A stretch of 64,000 bases of DNA. Origin: Gnetum montanum. Taxonomy: Eukaryota; Streptophyta; Gnetopsida; Gnetales; Gnetaceae. A program made the translations under genes and the position numbers. Numbering within the stretch: the first letter of the stretch is position 1; the number at the start of each line of letters is the position of its first letter. Location: the NCBI GenBank assembly GCA_015680685.1, contig MNCI01004480.1:302428-366427 (forward strand). The letters are read 5' to 3'. This document shows, one piece after another, positions 45,506-56,654 of this stretch. The notes under the pieces were generated by a model. That model ran no database searches. It was not told the origin of the DNA and worked only from the letters and a program-made list of their open reading frames with translations.

Positions 45506-48500
45506 ATGAAAAATTCTAAAACTATTGCAATGGCTCCGAAGGTCAAGAGGAAGAACGCGAAATTGGCCAAAATCGACGAAATGCAGGCAACTGTGGAGCG
45601 CATTTCGCAGGTGCTGCTCGATATTCGTGACCCTACGCCTTTGAACCGGTAGGTCATTCTTACATATTTACGCTTGTTTCTATAGCTATTTTTCGTGGTA
45701 TATTTTTGTTTGCGTGAGTGTGGGTTTCAAATTGTGGACCTCGGGTTAATTCAAGGGTTTGATGAGATTGCATCTACCACCGTTGTTAGGGACGAACCTT
45801 GCGTTATTGCAAGGGTTTGGGCGATTTTAGCCTGGATAGCTGAGTGTGGTTTATGAGTTTTCTGTGTTAGTCATGCAAATGCAAATGTAGATGTGAATGT
45901 ACACTTTGGGTTTTCTGTATAGCGTTCCGCTAAAGCCCATCCTAATTATGCTGGATATTGTCGGGGTCTTGTGTTGTATAAACCCCATCGTCCCCAATGT
46001 CCCTCCCCCGCACACGCAGTTGCAAGGGAAGGCCATATGGTTTTGACAGGGTGTGCTGGAGTTTTTGCAATTCTTACTGCGCAACTTCAGCGTCATCGTG
46101 TGGTCTGACCTATCTGGTGAAGTCGCCGGTGCTCTTTTAGAGCACCTGCTGGCGGACTCTGTGCAAGGGATTCTGGCCTTTTTGACGGACGAAGCCATCG
46201 ATACGGGCCATCCCGAAGATCGAGAGCTTAGCGCCCGGGGCTTAAGGAGCTTGAACTGGATCTGGGAAATGGCTCGATTCAGCTGTTACCATGCATATAA
46301 CATGCTATTCGTTGCTCACCATGTCTCGACCTGTTTCCAGAACCCACAAGGCACGGTGTACTACGCAGGCGGGTAAGCAAATTTTATCAACTGTTTATTT
46401 TTCTGTTTTGTGTTGGTGTCTGTTATCGGTGTGAAATATAAGAGAAGCCTATGTGCAAAATGTAAAATAAGCCTATGTTGTATGGTGCAGGTTCTTTATT
46501 CAGGACAACAAGTTAGTTGGAGATGGAGATGTGCTATCGTGGGTCGAAACGACGATAATGGCGTTTACTGCAACTAACAACGTGCGTGCTGGTGTCATAG
46601 AGCAGATCGGCTTTGACATGCACGAGTACCCCACCCATTACACTAGGGCTTTTGAGAGTTGCCAAAGACTCGGGTGGCTACACGATGACTGGACCTTAGA
46701 TTCGCCCCTCACCGTCGAGGACGTGCAGAGGGAACTCCCGCCATTTCCCCTGCCATTTGGCCCCGGTAAGGCTATTGTTGCGTAATATAATTATAAATTA
46801 TGGACATTGCGTAATAATGTTTTAGTTTAATTTGTGTTTCATGTTGTGCAGTTAGGGAATCCCGGGAGATTACCCTTACAATTTCCAGTTGCGAGGCGAA
46901 CACTATCCTTTTCCGCTACGGCGACATCAAGGATGCACAGCGCTGGCTCAGCCACTCGGCGGCCCCAGTCGCGGTGACCTCCAAGATCCGAGCAGCAGGG
47001 CTAATGCACCTATTTTTGGCTACGACTCCTGATGTCCCCGCTAGTGAAATGCTAACCCTGGTCAACTCCTTCAACGAAAAGGCCGAGCATTTCTGGACGC
47101 GTGTACATAACATGCGTGTAAGCTTTAACATCGATGCTCAACTCTTCGTGGACCTCTTTGGCGTCCCCTCAGATGGCCCTCCTGTAAGTGAGAAGGTGAA
47201 GAGGAGCGAAGCTTTCCAGAATTGGCTGAAGGAGTGGGTAAGGGTCTCGAAGGAGACTAAAGGGTTTCCCTGCGAAAAATTCGAGATGGGCGCTGCCAAG
47301 ACACTTTATCCCCTTTTCCGGTCCCAGACCTTCCCCAAAACTCTCTCGCAGGGGAAGTTGTTTTCTGTAGAACAGACCTGTATTATGCGAGAGGTTCTGG
47401 AGGAGGGGACCCAGTTCAATTGGGCAAGCTATTTTGCCAAGGGACTGCGTAATGAGATGCTCAAGCTTCGCAAGAAGCTTGAGTCCCGTTTCAACGTGCA
47501 TTACGCGTTCTTCATAGCTTGCCTTCGGCGGTTTGCTGAGTTTCTGGTCATCCAAAGGAATGGGGTCTGGGTACAGCAAGACCGAGATTAGCTGTCCAGA
47601 CCTTGGATTGCCCACATCCTCAACACTACCTGTGGGCAGGATCCGCCGAAAGGGATCGGGGAGTCGTTGTCTATAACAACCAAGGGTTTGGCGGTGCCCT
47701 AAGTGCGAGGTCTCAACAGCGTAGGCGGGATAATGCCTACCTACACTGGCGACGCCTCGCGAGGGAAGCGCGTGGCGGAGGAAATCGTAGAACCTGTAGC
47801 TCGGCGTAAAAGGCTCCGCATAGCCGAGCCCCGTGGGGGTGACGCGGGCCGAACTGTGGCAGTCAAAGTTTAGCGGAGTAAGCCTCCGCCTGGTAAGCGC
47901 GAAAGAATTATATTACGCAATGTTTGTTTAGATGTTTTACGCAATAACATACTAAGGTGCTATGACATGATCAGTGAAAGTCACGGAAGAACTGACCCCT
48001 GAGACGGGAGCAGTAACACTAAGTCGTAGGGAGGGGGCCTCAATTTTGGAAGAAGAGGCCCCAACTGTTAGCGTGAGCCGCGTACAGGCTCTGGTGCGTG
48101 AGGAGGCCCCAGCTACTGGAACCAGCAATGCACAGACTCAAGTGCGTGAAAGGGAAAGGGATGCGGAAGATGTCGACGAAATCGCCACTGTCACCGGTAG
48201 AGGTAATGGGTGTGTTAGCGTGTTTGCAGAATTTCTGTAAATAAATGAGGTTTCTAACTGGATTAAGCTACAGGAGAAGAGGAGGTGTCCATGTCTATTG
48301 CTACGAGCAGGGCGTGGAAAGACTTTCCTGACAAGTTTGCCTTCATGGAAGGGGTTGTCAGTGACATGATCGAGCGCCTAGAGCGCGTCGAACCTAGAGC
48401 GGGTACGTTATGGTTGTAATAAGTTTGTGATACCACGTAGTGGTAATATGTCATCAACGTTTGATGGTTGTTTTCTGTTAGGAGCTCGCCTCCGATGGAA

Positions 48501-49657
48501 TCCCATTGAGCCCATTGATTTTGACACAGTGGAACCACCATCCAATGAAGCAGCCGTGCCATGTCACATTTATGAGAAAATGCATAAATGTACGTTATGC
48601 TCAACACGCTCCTTATGGGAGAGTAAGGGCGCCTATGAAACCCTCTGGAAGAGGCTGCAGAGGTCAGAGAAAAAGGTTGAGTCTATGACCAAAGAGGTCG
48701 GAGACTTAAAATCACGGTGTAACTTTCTATAGGCGTGGGCCACAGGGGATGAAGACTGGCATACCGCTGTTGTCAACCACTCCCGGTATTGGACAGCCAT
48801 CAAAAACAGCATGCAGACTAGTCAGGCATTAGTCGAACAGCGGATGCAGATAGAACTCCTAGCCCAGAAAAGCTGGGACTGGATGGATTATTGTGCGAGC
48901 GTGCAAGAGTGGGGGTAGAAGGAGAAGGACCACAAACACTTGTACAAGCGGGAGAGTATTGCTTATCGGAAACTCTACCGTGAGCTTGCTGTCAAGGCCC
49001 GGTCCTTGGAAGTCTTCCAGGACTTCATCGGAGCTTCCGAAGCCTTCAAGAAATTCGAGGAGCAGGTGACTGTAAGTGCGTCCCCAGAGAGGGTAATGAC
49101 TCTCCTTGGGGGTCAGGCTACAATCCCTACTTTCTTCTCGGACCCACCTCGCTGGAGCAGCGTAGAGAAAGGGAAAGTGAAGGCCGGAGCTGTCTTAGGA
49201 GAGGATGTATGACCAGATCTAACAGAAGAAGAAATTATGAAGCGCCTGTGGGCTGGCCTGGACAAGCTTCCCTTTGCTGCGGGAGCAGGGCCGTTGCAAG
49301 TAAGCTTATGCGTGACTTAGTTTGCGTTTCTAATTATGATGTTAAGTCTTGGGTAGCTAAAGTGCTTACTGTGTTCAGGTACCAGCCGAGGGTAGGGAGG
49401 ATGAACAAGCTGAGGAGTTAGTAGAGGAAGTGGCCGAAGCGGAAGAAGAAGCAGAAGAAGAGGGAGAAAAAGAAGAAGAACGCAACGTCAAAGAGCATGT
49501 TCCCGTGGAGCCGGGGCCGAGATGGGGACCTCGTGAAGAGGGCATTCTTCGTGAAAGAATCATTCCCAGAAACGATGGCCCATTGGAGGACGATCCATTA
49601 GCGTTATACCCGGACTTAAGGGATACCAGTGATAGTGGTAGTAGAGGAAATGTGTAA
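45506..49657 (+). pseudogene. Antisense multi-exon gene of the inner Tat element
   Basis: Exons: 1 (45506 or 45530-45648, MAPKVKRKNAKLAKIDEMQ), 2 (start near 46020-46032, end 46372), 3 (46491-46765), 4 (46852-47892), 5 (47975-48202), 6 (48274-48402), 7 (48482-49299), 8 (49379-49657). All introns after the first are GT-AG, 71-118 bp, and phases join correctly (2, 1, 1, 1, 1, 0). The product would be about 1070 residues: a basic start; a helical middle with RVHNMRVSFNIDAQLFVDLF and LRKKLESRFNVHYAFFIACL; a coiled region (exon 7, KRLQRSEKKVESMTKEVGDL); and a Glu-rich end. No enzyme motif was recognised. It is translated opposite to the element's own genes. The outer copy keeps the same exons. About seven in-frame stops (for example TGA at 46044, TAG at 47589) make this copy non-functional. 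Exon 5 is 48 bp longer than in the outer copy. Confidence 0.8.
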
Positions 49658-50179
49658 TTATAATTTACACATAGTTTTATTGATGTTGAGTGCAGTATCA
49701 TTTTACGAATGGCTGAAAAGACGTGTTATAAAACCTGGTGTATGTGTTAAATGTCAGTTACACATTATTTTTATTCTTTTTTGCGTTTTTCCTGGCGAGT
49801 ATGAACGTAATTGTTGAAAATTTCACCTAAGTCATATGGTTTTGCGTAAACTAGAGACTAGTTTAAGGTCGTTGCGGGCCTACTGTGTGATCAAGCGTAA
49901 AGAGGCATAGTATACAGTTCTCGCAACTAGTTTAAGGCTGTTGCGGGCCATGGCATAATACAGCAAGCGTAAATGATACTGGTACAGTATTTTGCGTAAT
50001 TGCACTAAAGTGATTAAGAAACGTGACTACTATGCATATGAAAAAGACAACAGCGTGAAGATAAATGACCAGCGTAAGAACCGAAAAGAAAAGTAAGGTG
50101 AAAATACGTGAAATAAAATTGCTAAGTGGTAACCATGATAACCCGTTAAGAAAAAGATAATGTAAGCAAAGACCATTGT
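49658..50179. other. Convergent spacer between antisense gene and protease, inner copy
   Basis: No gene. It has two units of the GGCCCGCAACG...CTTAAACTAG minisatellite (about 49855-49885 and 49925-49950, inverted) and several GCGTAA motifs. Confidence 0.7.
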
Positions 50180-51014
50180 TCAACCATTGATACGCAATTG
50201 TCTTTTGATGGCCTTTATGTTAAGCATCGCGTAAGGGCGAGGAGACTTATGGTTGGACTCGTCTACGCTGCCATCCAGAAATGGCAGTTCAGCCCAAGCT
50301 AGACCGTCATCATTGCTGTCAGCTTGTTGTGGGGTTTGGAGACAGGTTTGATCATCGGTCGTTTCTATCTCCGAACCCCGTTCTTCTTCAATGTTATTGA
50401 CGGTCCTGGGAGTGATTTTGTCACCGCGTATCACAACCTCCCCTCCGGCATAGGGGAGATGTATCTCTTGGTGTATCGGTGACGAAACTGCCCTCAGCTG
50501 AGCCAACCACGACCTCCCCAAGATCAGGTTGAACCCTGGCATCTCCTCGACGACTAAGAAAGTGGCTTCTGTTGGGAATTGATTCCCCGCTACAAACTCA
50601 ATACGCACCGTCCCCTTAACCTGAACCCATGCTCCATTTGAACGATTTTACACAGGCCGTCGCCATGGGTGTGATCTGATCGACTAGACCCAGCCTATCC
50701 ACGATGGAATAGGGAATGACGTTGGTAGCTGCGCCATCGTCCACGTGCACTCTCTGGATCCAGTATTGACTGACTCGGATAGTGATAAACATAGGTTCGG
50801 TGGTTACCTAGCCTTTCTCAGGGTCGTCTTTGATAGACCCATCATGGAAGGTCAGCGAGGAAGGTGTAGGTTTCTCAGCTTCGGAAGGAAACATGACAGT
50901 ATGTATCGCTTCCTCCTCTGCTGGCAAACTTTCATCCACTGATATGGATGTCAGCATGCGAACCATAGCCTCACGGTGTTCTCGAGATGTCATAAGCAAG
51001 TCGTAAAGGCTCAA
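50180..51014 (-). pseudogene. Protease of the inner Tat element
   Basis: From MSLYDLLMTSREHREAMVRM (51014) through VHVDDGAATNVIPYSIVDRLG at about 50745-50685 and GFNLILGRSWLAQL at about 50535-50494, to a stop at 50182-50180. The D-D-G catalytic triad matches the outer copy. A break at about 50620-50650, between the active site and MRIEFVAGNQ, disrupts the frame. It would mature the Gag-Pol precursor. Confidence 0.8.
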
Positions 51015-51349
51015 CGTTGTGTTTTTTTGTTTGAGAGCCTATTTTACTTGCGTAAATGCATTGAGGAGGTCCTTCTCCCGGCTAAGTTGTTTTTCCCCCT
51101 TGTCCTCTTCCATTCGGCCCAAGAGACGGATCTCCCGAGGTGGAACAGTGTTGGTCAGAGGATTGCTCTTTTTCTTGCCAAGAGAAGGCGGTTACATTTC
51201 CGCATCTTTATCCTGCCCCTGGGGTACAGGTAAAGGCGCAGAGGCCAGGGGCCTAGGCTTAGGGAAGCCAAGCTTAGCGTGGTCCTTCGTTGCATTAACT
51301 AATGTGTCATCTCCCTTTTGTTTGGGAGGTGAGGGTTGATGCTTTTGGT

Positions 51350-53990
51350 TGGAGGTCTACCCCTGCGTGAGAGGAGTAGCCTGTGGTTTTGGCGCCCTGA
51401 TAATGAAGGGTGCTTTGGGCGTGGGCGCGGACGAGGCCGCGGCTTGGTTGTTGCTGCGTGACTGAGAGTACATCCGAGAAGGTGACGGTATAATGAAGGG
51501 CGGTCTCAAGATCCCACTAACTGCCGGCGAAGTGGTTGGCCCCCTTTGTGAGTTGGCAGGGATACACAAAACAAAAGGTTATTTTGGCGATTCCCTTTAC
51601 TCACTGTCCGTACTCACCACAGTGATTGTATAAGGATCATCGTTTGCATTTAACGGGTCCTTATACACGTGCAATGTTTGGTTTTCTGGACGTGTCGGGT
51701 TGTTGCTGTCCAACTTGAGTGAATCGTCGTCCAGCATACGCTAAATGTCATATTTCAACGCCCAACAGTAATCCGTATCGTGACCACACAGCTGGTGGTA
51801 GTCACAGAAATGGTCCAGCCTGAAAGATCTTGGAACTGGTGGTTCGTTAGGTAAGGCTAGGGAAGGGTTCTTTAGCAATTCACAATGACATCTGTGACGC
51901 TTCAGAGCCTCTTCGGACACCTTCTTAGGTTGAATGTGCCCTGCCCCTAACAGCTGTTTCAATAGTTCAGAATGCTTTACAGGTAACGCTGTGTACTTTA
52001 AGCGATCCTTACGCTCAAAGTTTGGCTTAGGCTGGGGGGGCCCTTCAGGGGCAGTTGTGTTTTGGCTGGTGCCGGCACCAACCATGGTTTCGGGAGGCGC
52101 CGTGGGTGCCTTTTTATTCTTCGTCTTTGCACTTTTAGTCATTGCAGATACTGTCGTTGTCGCTGCTTTGCCTTTGTCTTTGTTCTTGTTATGTGCATTC
52201 CTATAGGTGACATACGCTGGGTCTTTGCTGGCCTTCGCAGCATCTTGGATGCTTCTAACTTGAGCGAAGGCCTGATGTAAACAATTGGGGGAAAGGTAGT
52301 ACAACTTTGACTTAATGAAGTCATTGACTGCTCCCTTGAACATTGCTAGCATGTGTGAGTCTGCGATCGGCTCGCGGATCTCATTCAAGGTAGCATTCCA
52401 ACGCTGTATAAACTTTTGGACAGGCTCGAGCGGGTCTTGTTTAACCCCCATGAGCTGATCCAGTGTAACTTCCGATTTCAAATTGTATTTGAAGCGGGTC
52501 ACGAATTGGGTCAGCAGTTCTTCCAGGGTTGAGATGGAAGAACGTGGGAGGGCTCGGTACAAATCCAAGGCTTTCCCTGTTAAAGACATCGCAAAGACTC
52601 GGATGATAGTGTGTGGCCATTGTTGCAACAATAAGGACTTAGATCTAAACATGACCAAGTGAGCGTTGGGATCCCCCTCCCCATTATACTTGGTGAAATG
52701 AGGGAGGGACATCCCTGGTGGCAACGATAGCATAGGAACCGCTGGACTAATTGGATCATCCTGATAAAAGTCCATAATCTGAACGGTGTCAGAACCAGCA
52801 GCTTTGAGGCGTTGGACCTCCTCGGTAAGAGTCTGTATCAGCTGGAAAGCTTGGTTCAGGCCCGTTGGCGGAGGTGTTTGCACGAAAGGCATAGGAGGTT
52901 GGACCGGGAGGGCGGTGCCAGGAAATGGAAAAGATGAGCGTAGTTGATCGGCTGGTTGTGGTGCGGGGATCCCAGCAGGCAAGGGAGCCTGTGAAGACCA
53001 CCACCCGCTAGTTTGCGCAGAGGGATTAGCCATCGCCTGCCACGCGAGATAAGGATGAGGATACTGCGGTGCCCCCTATGGAACATACATTGCGGTTGCA
53101 ACGGGGGGTTGCACGTCGTACACCATAGACTGGGTCGGTTGCGCCGCTGGGTTGGCCCACTGACCTGCGGCAGGCTGTTGGGCGTAAGTTTGAGGCTGAA
53201 CGGCTGCGGTAATCTGTTGAGTCGGAGGGGGCGGAAGCGACAAGGTCTACGCCAGGCGCGTTACGGATATGTTATGGGGTTGTATCTGTGGGATGAAATG
53301 GAGGGCGGTGGTCATTGGGATCACCACTGGGATGCTAAGTACCTGTGGTGACGCAGCCGCTCCCGTGTGATTATGCGGTATTTGTGTTTGAAGTCGAGAC
53401 GATTGCACGGTGGCCTGCGGCATGGCAGGGACATGCATCTGCCCAGTCATGGATGGGTCAAGGGGTGCAGCTTCTCCGTTGAAAGGAAACAGGGGATTTA
53501 TATATGTTTTGGGGCTCAGAGTATGGAACGAAGGTTCCAGAGTATGGAACGAATGTTCTGACTGGGCCGCAAATTCGTCCTCTTCCTCCTCCCCATGCTG
53601 GGGCTCCACCGCAGCTTGTGAAGCCTAGCCTTTGGCCATGAACAACTATGTGATAAGTTCGTGTTGGTGTTCAGTCAAGGGAATTATGTCGTAAGCTGTC
53701 GGCTTAAAATCATAGCCCCCTCGGTGGAGCACCTCAAAGTTTCGTTTCGCTTCAAGTTCGGCTCGGCTGAGAGCCAGCTTCGCCTAGATCTTAACGCATA
53801 TGAAGTTGTATTCTTTAGGGGTTATAACCATGAAGATAGGCTCTTTTCCCTGGAGCCTCGATGAACGGCGCAATGGTCCCTGAGACCCCGTTGCGCCAGG
53901 AGCTGGTTCTGTGACCGCCATAGGATTCATAGGTGCGGCACCCAGATCGGTAGGGACCCTGGCAGTGGTGGTTGTGTACAAGGAATCCAT
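51350..53990 (-). pseudogene. Gag of the inner Tat element
   Basis: Starts MDSLYTTTTARVPTDLGAAP at 53990. The longest open part (53033-51741, 430 residues) holds the Pro-rich linker, the Gag core (LPHFTKYNGEGDPNAHLVMF, GKALDLYRALPRSS, PVQKFIQRWNATLNEIREPI), a Lys-rich stretch, and the zinc-knuckle-like block FCDYHQLCGHDTDYCWALK. A Pro/Ala-rich tail continues to about 51350. Stops occur near 53788, 53640, 53248 and 53080. It is better preserved than the outer Gag and keeps the core in one frame. It acts as the particle protein. Confidence 0.85.
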
Positions 53991-54210
53991 TGATCGATGA
54001 AGCTAATGGTAACTGGTAATCGGATCTAAGAGATGGCTGGCAACAAAAGCACAAATAGGCTTTCTACCTTGTTAGATTTCAAAGAAATCGTCCTTGCGAC
54101 CGATCTATACCACGCGATTGGCCGTAAAACTTCCGTAGAGGTATTACGTTTACGGTTTAAGGTATGGATCGCTACCAGGGCTACCTGAAGTATTCGGATC
54201 AGAGCCTGAA

Positions 54211-54229
54211 GGCCCTCCTTCTAGCGCCA
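54211..54229 (-). promoter_or_regulatory. Primer-binding site of the inner Tat element
   Basis: TGGCGCTAGAAGGAGGGCC on minus, 6 bp inside the 5' LTR. It matches the outer copy except for one CpG position. Confidence 0.8.
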
Positions 54230-54235
54230 GAAAAC

Positions 54236-55641
54236 TATACACAGTTTTGACCACAGAGCCGTGCGAGGGCTATGCTGGAAAAATGAATCCGCGGCGCACT
54301 GAATGGTCTTGTCGATCAGACAGGGACTTACTAATCAGTAAACCGATGGATGTCTCGTGGAACGATCTGATTCGTGAAATCGCTAAACGAGGGAGGAAAT
54401 GATGTAAACGAATGGTGACGGAGATAATGTTAAACACGATAAGAAAAGGCTAGCATAGGAGGAACACGTACTTTCAAGATCTACGCCTTGACTTAAGAAA
54501 AAATGTATATTCTGTATGAGAAGTTACACTGGGGAGACCCCGATTGCTCGATGTAAGGTAAGCACAAAACAATAAGAAAACTGTCCAGGCAGGAATTCGA
54601 TCTACCTCGAGGGCTAAAGCTGGGATGCAAGGAAGGTCAAGCTTCGAGGTCTACTGATCAACTGTCTCTGACCGATAGAGTTTTCCTCAGCAGCACGATT
54701 ACTCCTGTCACCAGTGCTCAAAGCGAACTGTGCTCTGTTTTTGCTGTAAGGTAGCACTGTCAACAATTGCCAAAGTGCTGCCCTCTGTATCTTTGCTCAA
54801 AAATTATAAGTGCTCCTGTGCTCAAAAAATTGCCTTTGCTTCTTTGATTTTTGCCCCCCCGCATCTTTGTCAACTGGGGTATTTATAGGCTGCGACGCTC
54901 CGTGGAAAAGGCACAATCCTGGTGACATGTGTCCCGAGTGTTTCGGGCACTACTGGTTTGACCATTTTTGCATCAAACTTCATGACTACGCACAATATGC
55001 TCGTTCGCGTATTGTGCATGTGAAGAATAGGTGCACGTCGGGCATGTCTCAACTGTCTTTGGGTTATATTACGCTCATTCATGCTGCGTTGCGTGTATGA
55101 GCATATCGTAACATGGCAACAATGAATTCAAGCTGTTTTACGCTTTATTATGCAGCCACGCATAATGAAGCGTAAACAATGTTTAGCTCGGCGATGCAAT
55201 ACGCTACGATACGCTGCGTTGCGTGATGAGCGTATGATGAGCAATCGTACTTTCTCAAACTTTGCCTTTGACTGTTCTGGAGCTTATTACGCAGCTGTGC
55301 ATAGCAGAGCGTAAACCTGGCCTTGAACAAAAGACTTAGCAAAATACACAAGGAGTCGCATATCACACTACTTAAGCCTCTCCCTGTGCCGAAGCAACTA
55401 TCCTTCTGATGTCGGACTGTGTTTAAGCAAAATCACGCTAAGCGCCATTACGCTACGTTGCGTGATATAGCATAAATAGAACAAGCATAGAAAGATTAGG
55501 AATCTGCACAAGAAGTCAAGGACTTGATGCTATGTGCCTCTTGGTGTTGCTCTGTCTTCTCTTCTGGAATTCTGACATGCGCCCTTGCTTGAATTGCGAA
55601 TCTTTGCCTGAGGCCGACTCGCAAATTTTTACGGTGTTTCA
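54236..55641 (-). repeat. 5' LTR of the inner Tat element, with a terminal deletion
   Basis: 1406 bp. It matches 38544-39996 except that about 49 bp at the primer-site end are missing: the LTR goes straight from the block after the GTGTA motif to the spacer gttttc. The 3' LTR keeps these bases. TATA box on minus at 54887-54880; hairpin array at 54988-55480. Confidence 0.85.
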
Positions 55642-55646
55642 CCCTG
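55642..55646. repeat. Target-site duplication of the inner Tat element, right copy
   Basis: CCCTG directly after the LTR end ...GGTGTTTCA. It pairs with 38539-38543. Confidence 0.9.
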
Positions 55647-56159
55647 CAACCGAGTCTGAGGGGGAGGAACATTGGGTACGATCGGGTTTATACAGCATAA
55701 AACCCTGACTATATCTAAGATAATTAAGATGGGTTTTAACATGATACTGTACAGAGGAAATAATAAACACATTATCGTCTAGATTCCCATTGCATATCCA
55801 AACTATAGAAAATTTATAAATTACGCTTTAGCCATATAGCCGAAATCGCCTAAACCCTTGTAATAGTACAAGGTTTGTCCCTGACAACGACGATAGACGC
55901 AACCCTATTGTATAAACCCTCATTTTAACGCAAGGTCTACAATCTAAAATTCAAATTTACGCAGACGACGCTACAAGAATAAACATTATAAAGAAGAGCA
56001 TATCATTAAAAACAATACGAATAAGCAAGGGATGGCCTACTGATTTAAAGGTGTAGCATCTCTCACTTTGACCAAGGCCTGCAAAGTACGCTACAAGCTC
56101 CCTTGTACTTCATCAATCTTTGCCAATTTGGCATTCTTCCCTCTTACTTTTGGTGCCAT
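55642..56159 (-). pseudogene. Antisense gene of the outer Tat element, exon 1 and intron 1
   Basis: Exon 1 is 56159-56041 on minus, starting MAPKVRGKNAKLAKIDEVQ and ending ATPLNQ, against MAPKVKRKNAKLAKIDEMQ...PTPLNR in the inner copy. One stop lies inside. Intron 1 runs from 56040 toward 55646, where the inner element inserted in CAGGG at or next to the exon 2 acceptor. The gene resumes at 38543. Confidence 0.7.
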
Positions 56160-56654
56160 TGTTGCAATCCTAACACCTCCACACCTTCACACCTTCACGC
56201 CTTTACAAACAGCGCGTTGCAATCTTTCACTCTTCCTCTTTCTCTCTGTAACACTGAGAATTCAAATTCGTGATAGCCAACAATCTGTTTTCAATAAGAA
56301 CTACCTACTTATATGTGAAATTAATCGACTTGATGCCCGATTTCAGTGAGACTTGCCCAAATGCTGGTGTTAGTATGAGCTGAAAACCAAAAATCAAGGC
56401 ATTAATTGCAACAGATATCACATGTGTTACGGTCTAAAATGACCCTAACCTACTATATCTTATCTCCTCGTAATCAGGTCACATTAATTACAGGCTGTTC
56501 ACAGAATTTAAAATTTAGTTAGCTTTACGCTTAGTAACGTCACGTCACACCCTCTTAGACTAAACCAAGCGTTATTTCTTAAATACTTATAGCATCCAAT
56601 TTAGCACTTTTCTAATTACTTTTACATTTGATGATTTTCCAGGACAATTGACAA
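56160..56654 (-). promoter_or_regulatory. Promoter region of the outer antisense gene
   Basis: On minus, CACATATAAGTAGGTAG near 56305 matches the TATA-like box of the inner copy, about 145 bp before the ATG at 56159. On plus, the end of this interval carries TTCTAATTACTTTT and TTTTCCAG (about 56609-56642) just before the pol ATG at 56655, a possible 3' splice site of the sense RNA. Confidence 0.55.

Larger units (their letters stand above)
38544..55641 (-). mobile_element. Inner Tat/Ogre-type element, complete, inserted in the outer copy
   Basis: About 17.1 kb on the minus strand: 5' LTR 55641-54236, primer site 54229-54211, gag from 53990, protease to 50180, antisense gene on plus (45506-49657), pol 45103-41636, a minisatellite tail, a polypurine tract (about 40011-39997), and 3' LTR 39996-38544. 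It is flanked by CCCTG on both sides. It is the same family as its host element, with fewer stops. The two inner LTRs are close to identical over long stretches, so it inserted more recently. Confidence 0.9.

Noticed and set aside
46012-46055. A firm acceptor for intron 1 of the antisense gene
   Set aside because: Several AG positions fit only partly with the phase of exon 1, and the inner copy seems mutated there. The exon 2 start is therefore given as approximate.
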